Origin: Fodinicola feengrottensis
GTDB lineage: Bacteria; Actinomycetota; Actinomycetes; Mycobacteriales; HKI-0501
DNA length: 64,000 nucleotides
Assembly (NCBI RefSeq): GCF_010993775.1
Contig: NZ_WOTO01000002.1
Location: 186,001-250,000, forward strand
Reading direction: 5' to 3'
The number at the start of each line of letters is the position of its first letter. Positions within the stretch are counted from its first letter, which is position 1. Below, piece after piece: positions 1 to 8,770 of the stretch. The notes under the pieces are model-generated. The model was given only the letters and a program-made list of their open reading frames with translations. It was not told the origin of the DNA and ran no database searches. The position numbers were made by a program, and so were the translations under genes.

Positions 1-459
1 CTGGGCGGTGGAGCGAGCGCGCGGGCACTCGCGGCTGTCGAAGACCATGATTACTACCTGAACGCTGGCGGTGACATCGCCCTTGGCGTCCGCCCGAAAG
101 CCGCGGCCAGCTGGCGAATCGGTGTCGAGAATCCCTTTGACCGTACCCAGATCCTGGCCGTTCGCGAACTGCGTTCGGGCGGCATCGCCACTTCCGGGAC
201 CGCGGCTCGCGGTGCGCACATCCGAGATCCTCGTACCGGCCGTCCCGCCGGCACCTTCGCCTCCGTGACCGTCATCGGGCCGTCGTTGCTGTGGGCCGAT
301 ATTTATGCGACCGCGGCCTTCGCTCGCGGCCCAGGTGCCTTGCGGTGGCTGGCGAAAAACGCCGGGGAATACGAGGCGATCACCGTCGAACGGATGACCG
401 GCCGGGTCGCCGGGATGCACCTCGTCAGCACTTCCAGCCCGCCCGGCACAGCGCGCTGA
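1..459 (+). CDS. apbE: FAD:protein FMN transferase, 3' end (partial)
   Basis: Frame 1 is open from the first base of the window and encodes the last 152 residues of an ApbE-family enzyme. These enzymes use FAD to attach FMN covalently to a Thr of extracytoplasmic or membrane flavoproteins. The fragment carries the family landmarks NAGGDI (fragment residues 21-26), GIATSG (61-66) and WADIYATAAF further on. The N-terminus and any signal peptide lie outside the window, so membrane anchoring cannot be judged. It is followed by a short gap and a convergent minus-strand operon. Assignment is secure from the motifs; the protein substrate is not visible here. Confidence 0.9.
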   Translation: MGGGASARALAAVEDHDYYLNAGGDIALGVRPKAAASWRIGVENPFDRTQILAVRELRSGGIATSGTAARGAHIRDPRTGRPAGTFASVTVIGPSLLWADIYATAAFARGPGALRWLAKNAGEYEAITVERMTGRVAGMHLVSTSSPPGTAR

Positions 460-518
460 CAGCCGCCGTCGCGAGACCTGTTGTCGTTTTTGTCGGTCGT
501 CGAGCGGTGCAGGAACAC

Positions 519-584
519 CTACGTGACAATCCCTGCGGCCGCCAGCACCAAAACCACGCTGATGGCGATAACTATTCGCTTCAT
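519..584 (-). CDS. 21-residue hydrophobic peptide coupled to upstream gene
   Basis: On the minus strand an ATG at 584-582 overlaps the stop of the large anchored protein in an ATGA arrangement. It opens a 21-codon frame, MKRIVIAISVVLVLAAAGIVT, ending in TAG. The peptide has two basic residues and then one uninterrupted hydrophobic stretch, as expected for a single-pass membrane micropeptide or the remnant of a longer protein. The stop-start overlap is the coupling style used throughout this window, which argues for translation. There is no homology I can name, and chance cannot be excluded at this length. Confidence 0.4.
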   Translation of the reverse strand: MKRIVIAISVVLVLAAAGIVT

Positions 585-2606
585 TTCCAGGTCGAGTTTC
601 GTAGAATGTCCGGCAGGCTCGGATTCTGCCAATCGTCCACGATGAGGACTTGGGCGTCAGGGAGATACCAGCTGCGTTCCACGAACGAGACATTCTCGTT
701 CGCGTCTTCCGGCCGGCCGCCCATCAGCGCGGACCGCGGCACACACTGGATCCGCCATTCCCGGTAGTCGGCCGAACGTCCACCCACCATTTCCTTGGCT
801 GACTTCACCAGCACCGGCTGTTTGTCGCCGCCGGTGCCCAACCGTGGCATGGGCGGGCAGTTGAATCCCTGGTCCTGCGAATCCATCAGGGCCGCCGGCT
901 GATCGAGCCGATAGGGGGCGGACGCGCCGCTGGCCGCGGTGATCCAGCTCTGGTCCAGCACCATCACCCCTGGACAGCCACCGGTCAGCTGGCCGTCCGG
1001 GCAGGGTTTGCCGGTGGTGACCCAGAAACCACCGTACTGGTGATTGTCCGGCACTACCGCGGCCCGCCAGTTAGGTGGTGCGGCGAGGCTGAGTTTTCCC
1101 ACATCCAAGGGCGTAGGCGGGGCAGGTGTTTGGAACTTGGTGTCGGTGGTGTGCCACAGCGGGAATTTCGTGGTGATGGTGGCGAGAGTCTTCTTCTTTC
1201 CGAAGTCGCGAAACCGCAGGTCCAGCTCCATCTCCGCGGTCAACTCCAGCTTGAAGACCAGGGCCACTGCGGCCGAACCTGGTTCCACCGAGAACTCCGG
1301 TCCGGCGCCCACCTCGACGCTGAGGCCCAGCCACGCGGTTCCGGTCGGATCGCCGCCCTTCAGGCCAAAGGTGAGTCCCAGGTCGCCGCCCACCGATGCG
1401 CTGACCGACGTACCAGGGACTACTTGCTGGGAAATGTTCCTGGTGGCGACATCACTGACGCTGAAGAGGGGCTTGTTGTCCTTGATGCCGGCGTGGACGG
1501 TGGCATCGAAACCGAGTGTGGTCGCCGCGCTGGTGTGCACCCCCACGGACACGAACGGCGAGAGCTCGCATTTCAACGATACTGGGCCGACCCGTACCAG
1601 CTTGCCGATGACCTTGTCGCATAAGCTGTTGAGTAGGGTGAAACCCTTCGCTTTCTCAAACTTCAGCTCGCAGTTCAGTGCGGCCGCGACCTGCCCATCG
1701 AAGCTGATGTGAGGATTGAGGGTGGCGGTGAGCTTAATGGACACTTTTGGCGGCGCCAGGCCCCATTTAAAGGATCCGCCGAATTTCGGGGACAAATCGT
1801 GGATCGCGAGCGCCAACTGGGGCGCCTTCATACCTTCGGTGTCGCAGCTCCCCGCACCCTCGATGCCACCCTTCTCGCCGGTCTTCCATTTTCCGTAGCT
1901 CTCGATCGCCTTCCCGAAATCAAAGGAGAAATCAGGATGCGAAGGAGACTCGTACAGTGCTGGTACGACGCTGGTCGACGAGTCGTCGGACAGGTCGAAG
2001 TGTCCCACCGGCAGAGCCCTCGGAGAGTTTCACCGGCGTGGTCTGCACAACCAGTCCCGCCGCGGTCAACGTGACGCTGACGACCCGGCGGGCCAGCGGA
2101 TCTGGCGTTTGCGGGCCTTCGGCGACGATGAAAATGTGGCCAGGTACCAAAGCCGGTCGGCTGCCGGAATTCGCCGCGAAGGTGACCTTCAGGCCGTCGA
2201 CCGCGATGATTCCCGGGTTGGTGTAGTCCAGCACTTTGGTGGTGTCCGGAATGATCGTCGCGTAGTCGACAGTCGTGCTGGTGGTGCGCCCGGCTGGCAC
2301 GGTGACCGACTGCTGGTCGGCGTCAGCGTACGCGGTGCCCAGGCTCGTCCGCGCCGACGGGATCTGGACAACGTACGCACCGGCTGGCACCTTTCGTTCG
2401 TCCGAGCCGGTCACGGTGTATGTCACCGGCCCGCGGACGGTCACCGTCGCGCTTGCGCCGGATGGCAACCCGGTCACGCTGACCCGCAGGGTGGTCGTTG
2501 ATCCCCCGATGAAGACAACAACGACGACCACGACCACCAGCAACAACGCGCTGATTCCGGCGGTCCACAAGAGAAACCTGCCTCTCGCGCTCACCCGAAC
2601 AGCCAC
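581..2606 (-). CDS. Large membrane-anchored beta-rich extracellular protein (frameshifted)
   Basis: Two overlapping frames form one protein of about 675 residues. The N-terminal frame (from 2606) starts with a basic stretch and a membrane segment at about residues 11-34 containing eight consecutive Val. Ser/Thr/Gly-rich beta-sandwich-like sequence follows. At about 2008-2022 the coding frame moves by one base, and the product continues to the stop at 581 as a long beta-rich domain with several Cys. The extracellular domain would face outward; no enzymatic motif is visible. The start overlaps the 3' end of the DUF4190-like gene by 16 nt, so the two are an operon. I do not recognise the family. 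A cell-surface or envelope-sensing role is inference from topology and the divergent HTH-membrane gene. Confidence 0.7.
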
Positions 2607-3262
2607 TGCAGGATGCCATCCACGATGCTGACGATAGCGTCATGGACGCCGTCCTCAATGCCGGCCTTGATCGCGTAACCGACCACCGCGATCGTGATGG
2701 CGAACGCGAGGAAAAGTGTGTTGGTCAGGCCGAAAATCCAGCCGAGGGTGCCGAGCGCCATCCCGCGGTCACCGGTCCGGCGGATCTGTCGCACGGCCAC
2801 CACGCCGGTGAGGAACCCTGCCAGCGGCAGCAACAACGCCAAAGGTAGTGCCAGTACCGCTAGTGCGTTCCATGGCTTCTTCGGGACCACCACGCGATAA
2901 AGGTGTGGCACCTGATAAGGATGCGGCGCGTACGGAGAAACCTCTTCCCTGACCACAGTCTCGCTGCTGACCTGCATCGGCACGAACGTGCCATCCGGCG
3001 GCCGTACGGCCACCTGCGACTGCTGGATCGGCACGTACGTGGGCGGCTTCCGCGTCACCGTGACGGTCACCGGCAGCCGGGCCGCGATCTTGGGCGCGGT
3101 GGCGGCCACCAGAGCCCGTCCGGAGCGGAGCGAGCCGCGCAGCCGGCTCGGGCTCGCATCGACATTGACATTGACCGGCCGGTAAGCCATCCGGTTGGCT
3201 ACCGCATCGGCGGTCGGCGGGAGGTATTCCGGTGGAATACTCTCGTCGATCGGGCGCTCCAT
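2591..3262 (-). CDS. DUF4190-like two-TM membrane protein
   Basis: This 223-residue protein has a cytoplasmic Pro- and Val-rich N-terminal part of about 130 residues. Two membrane segments (about 132-157 and 171-197) follow, joined by a short loop with the GDRGMALG type sequence typical of DUF4190. The frame is open further upstream, but the ATG at 3262 (MERPID) is preferred because the upstream extension is Arg/Ser-rich shadow sequence overlapping the divergent promoter region. It is the first gene of a minus-strand operon with the anchored beta-rich protein and the 21-residue peptide. Function is unknown; related domains sit in small actinobacterial envelope proteins. Confidence 0.75.
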   Translation of the reverse strand: MERPIDESIPPEYLPPTADAVANRMAYRPVNVNVDASPSRLRGSLRSGRALVAATAPKIAARLPVTVTVTRKPPTYVPIQQSQVAVRPPDGTFVPMQVSSETVVREEVSPYAPHPYQVPHLYRVVVPKKPWNALAVLALPLALLLPLAGFLTGVVAVRQIRRTGDRGMALGTLGWIFGLTNTLFLAFAITIAVVGYAIKAGIEDGVHDAIVSIVDGILQWLFG

Positions 3263-3437
3263 GGACAAAGGCCTCCATCCCAGTACGATCGCGGACTGCA
3301 CCATGAAGCCATGGCCGGCCGTGGAAGCCAACGATTTTCCGGACCAGCGTCCCGAACGCTCCGCTGTTCGGTTGCTCGAACGCAGGTCAGCGGGTTTTGC
3401 CGAGTGACACGAACCGAACGGGTGGTTAGAGACCGAA

Positions 3438-4377
3438 GTGAGTGACGACAAGGGCGACCGGGACATCCAGACCGAGAGCCGGCCGCCGGGCAGTGTCCGC
3501 GAGTTCCGGCTTCGGCTGCTCGCGCTGGACACCGAAAGCGGCCGACCGGCGCACCGGGAAATCGACAGCATCGGCCGCGACTACGGCTCCGCGGTCGCCA
3601 AGGCGACGCTGTCCGAGTTTCGCAACGAGCGCTCCAGTGGCCTGCCGCGGTGGGATTTCGTCCAAGCGGTGGTGGCTGGCTGCCTGGTCGCCAGCGGCTT
3701 GTCCCGGGACGAGGTGACCGTCCATCTGGACATCTGGCACACCTGGTGGAAAGACCTCGTGATCGCGTCCGGGCAGCCGCTGCGGGAGGCGCCGGCCAAG
3801 CCACCGCCACAGGTCAAGGCTGAGCCGGTGGCCGTACCAGCGCCGGTACGCCCGGGCCGCCGATGGTTGATCGCGGCCATCGCGGCGGCGGTGCTGGTGG
3901 GCTTTGGCGCTGGTGCGGTCGTGACGGGTTGGCGCCTGCCGTCGTCGGCGGATCCGTCGTTGGAGTACGGCCCCTGCGCCGAACAGATCGGCCAGAGCAC
4001 TCGGGTTGGCAGCGGGCGCGCTGTTGTTCGAACAGGGCCCGCCGGGCAAGCCGAACCCGGACCGGCGGATTGAGCTGCGAGTTCAGAAACATCCCGACGA
4101 CGGCTGGATCGCTTGGGCGTATTTGCAGAAGTCAGCGTCGAACCTGGACCGGCTCTGGCTGGACTGGAGCTATTCGGCGAATCCGGTCGACCAGTCGCAG
4201 TGGCGCCAGTGCGGCGCGCAGCCGGTCAGCCAAGGCACGTCCACGCCGGCGCTGCTGGCTGTCGACGCGAACGGCGACGCCCGGTGGTTCCGCGCCTGCG
4301 GCCAGGCACCGGTGGAGGACCGCGCGCCCGACCACGCCGGCACCTTCTGTACGAGCTGGACGCGGCCTCAGGTCTGA
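3438..4377 (+). CDS. HTH-like N-terminus with TM segment and extracellular domain (frameshifted)
   Basis: The GTG at 3438 opens a protein of about 312 residues. Residues 1-110 resemble the short cytoplasmic Cro/C1-like helical domains of actinobacterial regulators (AVAKATLSEF, LPRWDFVQAVV). A Pro-rich linker and one membrane segment (about 139-160, RRWLIAAIAAAVLVGFGAG) follow, then an extracellular domain containing Cys. The frame breaks near 4000-4010 at GGGTTGG; dropping one G joins it to the frame ending at 4377. It diverges from the DUF4190-like operon across a 175-bp gap, so the membrane HTH protein may sense something outside and regulate that operon (inference). Its end overlaps the convergent MarR gene by 10 nt. 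Confidence 0.65.
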
Positions 4378-4868
4378 TCGGTCGTCTCGATGTGCGTCAG
4401 CACGCGGCGAAGCAACGTGTTGAGCTGGGTCAGGTCCGCGGCGGGCAGCGCGTCCGCGATCAGCGTCCGTCGCAGCTCGATCAACTCGCCGCTGACCTCG
4501 TGGTGCATCGCGTGCCCGCTCTCGGTCAACGCGATCTGAACGTGCACACGGTTGTCGGCGTCGACCGTACGGCGAAGGAAGCCGCCGCGCTCCAACCGGC
4601 CCAACCGGGCCGTCACGCTGCCGGCGGTGATGTGGAACGCCCGGGCCAGGTGACCGGGCGTACGCTCCGTCGGCTCGCTGTGCGCGAGCTCGAAGATCAC
4701 CTGGCAGTCGCCGAGCGAGATGTCATAGCGGCCGGCCACCGTACGCATCGCTTCCTCGTACCGCCGAGAGATCTCGGCGATCCGCTTCACCGCACCTTCC
4801 AGTGCCGGGTCCGCGGTGGGATGCCCGGCCAGGTCGCGGCTCATCGACGCTTCGACGGAGTCGGTCAC
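4368..4868 (-). CDS. MarR family transcriptional regulator
   Basis: A 166-residue winged-helix regulator with typical MarR order: N-terminal dimerisation helix, HTH around LARAFHITAGSVTARLGRLE, then the wing with the conserved D-N-R (VDADNRVHVQIALTESG) and a C-terminal helix pair. The start is taken at the GTG at 4868 because AAGGAGA lies 8 nt upstream; a longer in-frame start exists at 4901 without a comparable site. It diverges from the PPOX gene, and a perfect palindrome between them (4906-4918) is the likely operator, so autoregulation and control of the neighbour are expected. The ligand is unknown. Confidence 0.9.
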   Translation of the reverse strand: MTDSVEASMSRDLAGHPTADPALEGAVKRIAEISRRYEEAMRTVAGRYDISLGDCQVIFELAHSEPTERTPGHLARAFHITAGSVTARLGRLERGGFLRRTVDADNRVHVQIALTESGHAMHHEVSGELIELRRTLIADALPAADLTQLNTLLRRVLTHIETTDQT

Positions 4869-4905
4869 CGGATCTCTCCTTCGATGGCTCTTGACACGCA
4901 TAGAT

Positions 4906-4918
4906 TTTGATAGTCAAA
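4906..4918. promoter_or_regulatory. Palindromic MarR operator
   Basis: The sequence TTTGATAGTCAAA is an inverted repeat (TTTGA-TAG-TCAAA) in the 86-bp gap between the divergent MarR and PPOX starts. A half-site-like TTCAAAGTC lies downstream at 4929-4937. TTTGA/TCAAA palindromes are common MarR-family targets, so this is the most likely binding site for the adjacent regulator. Binding itself is inferred. Confidence 0.65.
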
Positions 4919-4954
4919 CTCTGAGGTGTTCAAAGTCTAACAGAGGAGCGGAAC

Positions 4955-5407
4955 ATGCCTGGTCCGATGAGCGAACAAGGTCGGCAGGACTTCCTGGCGG
5001 CCATCCACGTCGGCACGCTCAGTGTCGCCAGCATTGACGAGCGGCCGCCGCTGGCGGTGCCGGTTTTCTACCACTACGAGCCGGGTGGAGATCTGACCTT
5101 CTTCACCAACACGCACGGTCGGCAGTCCCGCAAGGTCGGTCTGATCGCGAAGCACGGCGTGCTCAGCCTGTCCGTACAACACGAAGAGCTGCCGTACAAG
5201 TACGTCACCGTCGAGGGCACCGTGACCGGCATCGAGCAGCCGCCAACGGCCGAGCGGATGCTGGCGATCACCCGGCGCTACATGCCTGAGGAGTTCGCGC
5301 AGAGCTTCGTCCAACAGGAACTGGCGCATCCGGGCGGAACCGTCCTTATGTACACCGTTCGGCCGGATCGGTGGCATAGTGCCGACATGTCGGAGGAGGT
5401 TGCCTGA
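4955..5407 (+). CDS. Pyridoxamine 5'-phosphate oxidase family protein
   Basis: This 150-residue protein has the split-barrel flavin-binding fold: GTLSVASIDERPPLAVPVFY, then DLTFFTN and a VEGTVTGIE strand near the middle. Members bind FMN, F420 or haem and reduce small substrates; the exact cofactor cannot be read from this sequence. The start at 4955 has GAGGAG about 8 nt upstream. It is divergent to the MarR regulator and probably under its control, which suggests a detoxification or redox-stress role (inference). Length is usual for the family and the frame is intact. Confidence 0.85.
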   Translation: MPGPMSEQGRQDFLAAIHVGTLSVASIDERPPLAVPVFYHYEPGGDLTFFTNTHGRQSRKVGLIAKHGVLSLSVQHEELPYKYVTVEGTVTGIEQPPTAERMLAITRRYMPEEFAQSFVQQELAHPGGTVLMYTVRPDRWHSADMSEEVA

Positions 5408-5411
5408 CGGG

Positions 5412-5789
5412 TCAGAAGAGCGACGCGCGATCAGGGCGATCAGCGGGAGGGTGCCCTGCATCGCGGCGGCCCGGGCCATTCGCGGCTCGCTGCCCACCAG
5501 GACGACCGCCGCGGCCCAGCATGCTGCCGCAGCAGAAGAGCACCAGCGTACGACCGGGGATTTCCCCGCCGGCGTACAACATCACCAGCCCGCCAATGGT
5601 CCCGACCGCCAGGAACAGGTTGTAAAAGCCCTGGTTGAAGGCCCACGGCCGGGCGGTCTCGACCTCGTTGTCGGCGACCAGGAAGCGGGCGTGGATCGTC
5701 GGCCGGCGAAACAGCAGGCTCTCGAACGAGAAGATCACGATATGGAGCAGGCCGGCGAGCAGGGCGGCGATCTGCGCGACAAGATTCAT
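5412..5789 (-). CDS. DUF1304 family membrane protein (frameshifted)
   Basis: The product begins MNLVAQIAALLAGLLHIVIF at the ATG at 5789 and has the DUF1304 pattern: a first TM helix, the FESLLFRR loop, the conserved AFNQGFYNLFLA segment, and further TM helices. Around 5500 the conserved sequence changes frame (RMARAAAMQGTLPLIALIA in the neighbouring frame). A second shift near 5430 would be needed to end with a hydrophobic helix at the stop at 5412. The protein is about 125 residues, normal for the family. It is convergent with the PPOX gene and divergent from the LLM gene. Function is unknown beyond membrane location. Confidence 0.7.
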   Translation of the reverse strand: MNLVAQIAALLAGLLHIVIFSFESLLFRRPTIHARFLVADNEVETARPWAFNQGFYNLFLAVGTIGGLVMLYAGGEIPGRTLVLFCCGSMLGRGGRPGGQRAANGPGRRDAGHPPADRPDRASLF

Positions 5790-5900
5790 GGCCGGCATCC
5801 TCGCAGGAAGTGACGAGGTTCCGCAGCCCGGGAACAATGGTGCCCTCGGAGTGGTTGCAAGTCTATGCACGCGCATAAACATTCGCACGAGGAGCACACG

Positions 5901-6971
5901 ATGCAGTTCGGCATCTTCACAGTCGGCGATGTGACCACCGACCCGACCACCGGTCAGACGGTGTCGGAGCACGATCGGATCAAGGCGATGGTCACGATCG
6001 CCCGCAAGGCCGAGGAAGTCGGGCTGGACGTGTTCGCGACCGGTGAGCACCACAATCCGCCGTTCGTGCCGTCGTCGCCGACGACGATGCTGGGGTACGT
6101 AGCCGCGCAGACCAGCAAACTGATCCTGTCCACGTCGACGACCCTGATCACCACGAACGACCCGGTGAAGATCGCCGAGGATTTCGCGATGCTGCAACAC
6201 CTCGCGGACGGCCGGGTCGACTTGATGATGGGCCGTGGCAACACCGGGCCGGTTTACCCCTGGTTTGGCAAGGATATTCGGCAGGGCATCGCGCTCGCAG
6301 TGGAGAATTATGCTCTGCTGCACAGGTTGTGGCATGAGGACGTGGTCGACTGGGAAGGCAAGTTTCGTACGCCCCTGCGCGGTTTCACGTCCACCCCGAG
6401 GCCGTTGAACGGCGTGCCGCCGTTTGTCTGGCACGGGTCGATCCGCAGCCCGGAAATTGCCGAGCAGGCCGCATACTATGGCGACGGCTTCTTCGCGAAC
6501 CACATTTTCTGGCCGAAAGAGCATTTCATGGCGCTGGTGAACCTCTACCGGCAGCGCTTCGAGCACTATGGCCACGGCTCGGCCGACCAGGCGATCGTGG
6601 GCCTGGGCGGGCAGGCGTTCATGCGGAAGAACTCGCAGGACGCGATCAAGGAGTTCCGTCCGTACTTTGACAACGCCCCGGTTTACGGTCACGGGCCGTC
6701 GCTGGAGGAATTCATGGACGAGACGCCGCTCAGTGTCGGCAGCCCGCAGGAGGTCATTGAGAAGACGTTGACCTTCCGCGAACATTTCGGTGACTACCAA
6801 CGGCAGCTGTGGTTGGTGGATCACGCTGGCCTGCCGGTGAAAACCGTCCTGAAACAGCTTGACCTCCTTGGTGAAGAGGTCGTTCCGGTGCTGCGCAAGG
6901 AAATGGCCATCAACCGGCCAGCGCACGTACCCGATGGTCCCACCCAACCTGTGTTGGAGAATTCCCGATGA
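5901..6971 (+). CDS. LLM class flavin-dependent oxidoreductase, CE1758 family
   Basis: An intact 356-residue bacterial-luciferase-like TIM barrel. It opens with MQFGIFTVGD; GEHHN lies in the loop after strand 2, and TSTTLITTNDPVKIAEDFAMLQ is the family core. These enzymes use reduced FMN or F420H2 with oxygen or another acceptor. The ATG at 5901 is preferred over 5865 because GAGGAG precedes it. It overlaps the next gene by ATGA. Together they form the LLM/FMN-reductase duo known as CE1758/CE1759, in which the reductase supplies reduced flavin. An imperfect repeat, TATGC-N4-GCATA, at 5864-5877 may be an operator. Confidence 0.9.
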   Translation: MQFGIFTVGDVTTDPTTGQTVSEHDRIKAMVTIARKAEEVGLDVFATGEHHNPPFVPSSPTTMLGYVAAQTSKLILSTSTTLITTNDPVKIAEDFAMLQHLADGRVDLMMGRGNTGPVYPWFGKDIRQGIALAVENYALLHRLWHEDVVDWEGKFRTPLRGFTSTPRPLNGVPPFVWHGSIRSPEIAEQAAYYGDGFFANHIFWPKEHFMALVNLYRQRFEHYGHGSADQAIVGLGGQAFMRKNSQDAIKEFRPYFDNAPVYGHGPSLEEFMDETPLSVGSPQEVIEKTLTFREHFGDYQRQLWLVDHAGLPVKTVLKQLDLLGEEVVPVLRKEMAINRPAHVPDGPTQPVLENSR

Positions 6972-7545
6972 ACAAGAACATAGTGGTGGTCTCCGCAGGT
7001 TTGAGCGTGCCCTCTTCGACACGTTTGCTCGCCGACCGGCTGGCCGCGGCCACCCAGGACGTGGTGCCGGCCGACGTGACGGTGATCGAGCTGCGTGACC
7101 TGGCCGTGGACATCGCCAAGAACCTCGTGACGATGTTTCCCAGCCCTGCCTTGCGTACGGCGATTGATGTGGTCACCCAGGCAGATGGGCTGATCGCGGT
7201 GACACCGGTTTTCACCGCCTCGTACAGCGGTCTGTTCAAGTCCTTCTTTGATGTCATCGACAAGGAGGCGTTGGTGGGCATGCCGGTCCTGATGGGTGCG
7301 ACCGGCGGGACGGAACGGCATTCGCTCGTACTGGACTACCACATGCGACCGATGTTCGCCTACTTACGAGCCGTACCGACGACGACCGCTGTTTACGCGG
7401 CCTCGGCCGATTGGGGCGCTGGCACACTTCAGCAGCGGATCGAGCGCGCGCCGCCGGCGAGTTCGGTGCGCTTCTGCAGGCACGTACGACGAAACCGGCG
7501 GACGATCTGGTGCCGTTCGAGGAGCTGCTGCGTCGTACGGCTTAA
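6968..7545 (+). CDS. NADPH-dependent FMN reductase, CE1759 family (frameshifted)
   Basis: A flavodoxin-like reductase of about 191 residues starting MNKNIVVVSAGLSVPSSTR, where the SxxSxTR segment forms the phosphate-binding loop for FMN. The core continues through AVTPVFTASYSGLFKSFFD and GATGG. The frame breaks at about 7440-7455: removing an extra GC from GCGCGC restores IERAAGEFGALL and the ending FEELLRRTA before TAA at 7543. The ATG overlaps the LLM stop, so the two are translationally coupled. Its role is to supply reduced flavin to the LLM partner. Confidence 0.85.
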
Positions 7546-7591
7546 CGCACTGCTGATGCGCCGAGATCCCGCGTTCCATGGCGGGGCGGCG

Positions 7592-8770
7592 TCAGAGGTG
7601 TCGGAGAATCGTGGTGGGGGATTCGACGCAGTCGGCGACGAAACGCAGGAAACCGCCGGCGGTGCCGCCGTCGCAGACACGGTGGTCGAAGGCGAGCGTC
7701 AGCTGGGTGCAGCTGCGCACGACGACCTGTTTGTCCACCGCCCACGGTCGGTCGATGATGCGGCCGACGCCGAGGATCGCCACCTCGGGGTGGTTGATGA
7801 TGGCGGCCGAACCGTCGACGCCGAAAACGCCGTAGTTGTTAAGGGTGAAGGTGCCGCCGGTCAGGTCTTTGGGTGCCAGTTTTCCTTCTCTGGCCAGGGT
7901 CGTACGCTCCGCGAGGCTCATCGACAGCTGCTCAAGTGGCAGTTTTTTTGCCGCGTCTGGCACGACGGGTACGACCAGGCCGCGGTCGGTCTGGGCGGCG
8001 AAACCGAGATTGACCGTCGGGCCCATCAGAATCTCGTCGCCCTCGATCCGCGCGTTGAGCTCGGGAAATCGGCGCAGGCCCAGCATCGCGAACTTGGAAA
8101 ACAGTGCCAGAAGGCTGATTTTCGGGCCTGTCGTGTTGAGATCCTGGCGGAGCCTGAGCAACCCGGTCGCGTCCACGTCGACCCAGACGGTGGCCTCCGG
8201 GATTTCCCGCCGCGACTGGGAAAGCTTGTCCGCGATGACCTTGCGGAACCCGGTCATCGGGACGCGTACGAGTCCGGCCGGCTCGGGATGCACGGCCTGG
8301 TCCACGTCTCGGCGGGTGATGAGGCCGTTGGCGCCTGATCCGCGCACGGTGGCGAGGTCGACACCGGCCGTACGAGCGAGCCGCCGGACCAACGGAGACA
8401 CCACTGGAATGGGAGCCGTTTGGGTGGTGTCGCGCGGCGGCGTCGACGGCTGCCCGCGGAGGTGCCGTAACCGATGAGGACGTTGCCGCTTTCGTTGTCG
8501 GCCTGGACGATACCTGGCTTCGACGAAGAGATTCTCGTTCTCCTGTACGGTGATCAGCGGCCTTCCGACGGTGAGGACCTCACCCGCGGCGCCATGCAAC
8601 TCGGTCACCCGGCCGGCGAAAGGCACCGGCACCTCGACGACGGCTTTGGCCGTTTCCACCTCGACGACGGCCTGGTCAATCGTGACCGTGTCGCCCACCC
8701 GTACGTGCCAGGTGACGATTTCCGCCTCGGTGAGCCCTTCACCGAGGTCCGGCAGCAGAAAGTCGGGCAT
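7592..8770 (-). CDS. bkdC: Branched-chain 2-oxoacid dehydrogenase E2, dihydrolipoyl acyltransferase (two compensating frameshifts)
   Basis: E2 core subunit of an alpha-ketoacid dehydrogenase, about 392 residues. The N-terminal lipoyl domain has the lipoyl Lys at 42 (VETAKAVVEV). A peripheral E1/E3-binding segment (SPLVRRLARTAGVDLATV) and the acyltransferase domain with DHRVCDGG near the C-terminus follow. Between about 8530 and 8420 the open frame reads Arg-rich nonsense, while another frame encodes QADNESGNVLIGYGT, the linker usual in actinobacterial E2s. Two opposite indels therefore bracket this stretch and the reported frame is only locally wrong. It starts directly after the E1-beta stop (TGAATG). 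No E3 gene is in the window. Confidence 0.9.
   Translation of the reverse strand: MPDFLLPDLGEGLTEAEIVTWHVRVGDTVTIDQAVVEVETAKAVVEVPVPFAGRVTELHGAAGEVLTVGRPLITVQENENLFVEARYRPGRQRKRQRPHRLRHLRGQPSTPPRDTTQTAPIPVVSPLVRRLARTAGVDLATVRGSGANGLITRRDVDQAVHPEPAGLVRVPMTGFRKVIADKLSQSRREIPEATVWVDVDATGLLRLRQDLNTTGPKISLLALFSKFAMLGLRRFPELNARIEGDEILMGPTVNLGFAAQTDRGLVVPVVPDAAKKLPLEQLSMSLAERTTLAREGKLAPKDLTGGTFTLNNYGVFGVDGSAAIINHPEVAILGVGRIIDRPWAVDKQVVVRSCTQLTLAFDHRVCDGGTAGGFLRFVADCVESPTTILRHL

Noticed and set aside
3263..3571. N-terminal extension of the DUF4190-like protein
   Set aside because: The extension is Arg/Ser-rich shadow sequence overlapping the divergent HTH gene; MERPID at 3262 is the plausible start.
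5412..7022. 536-codon minus frame spanning DUF1304 and the LLM gene
   Set aside because: Only its last ~125 codons are real (DUF1304); the rest is antisense to the conserved LLM oxidoreductase.
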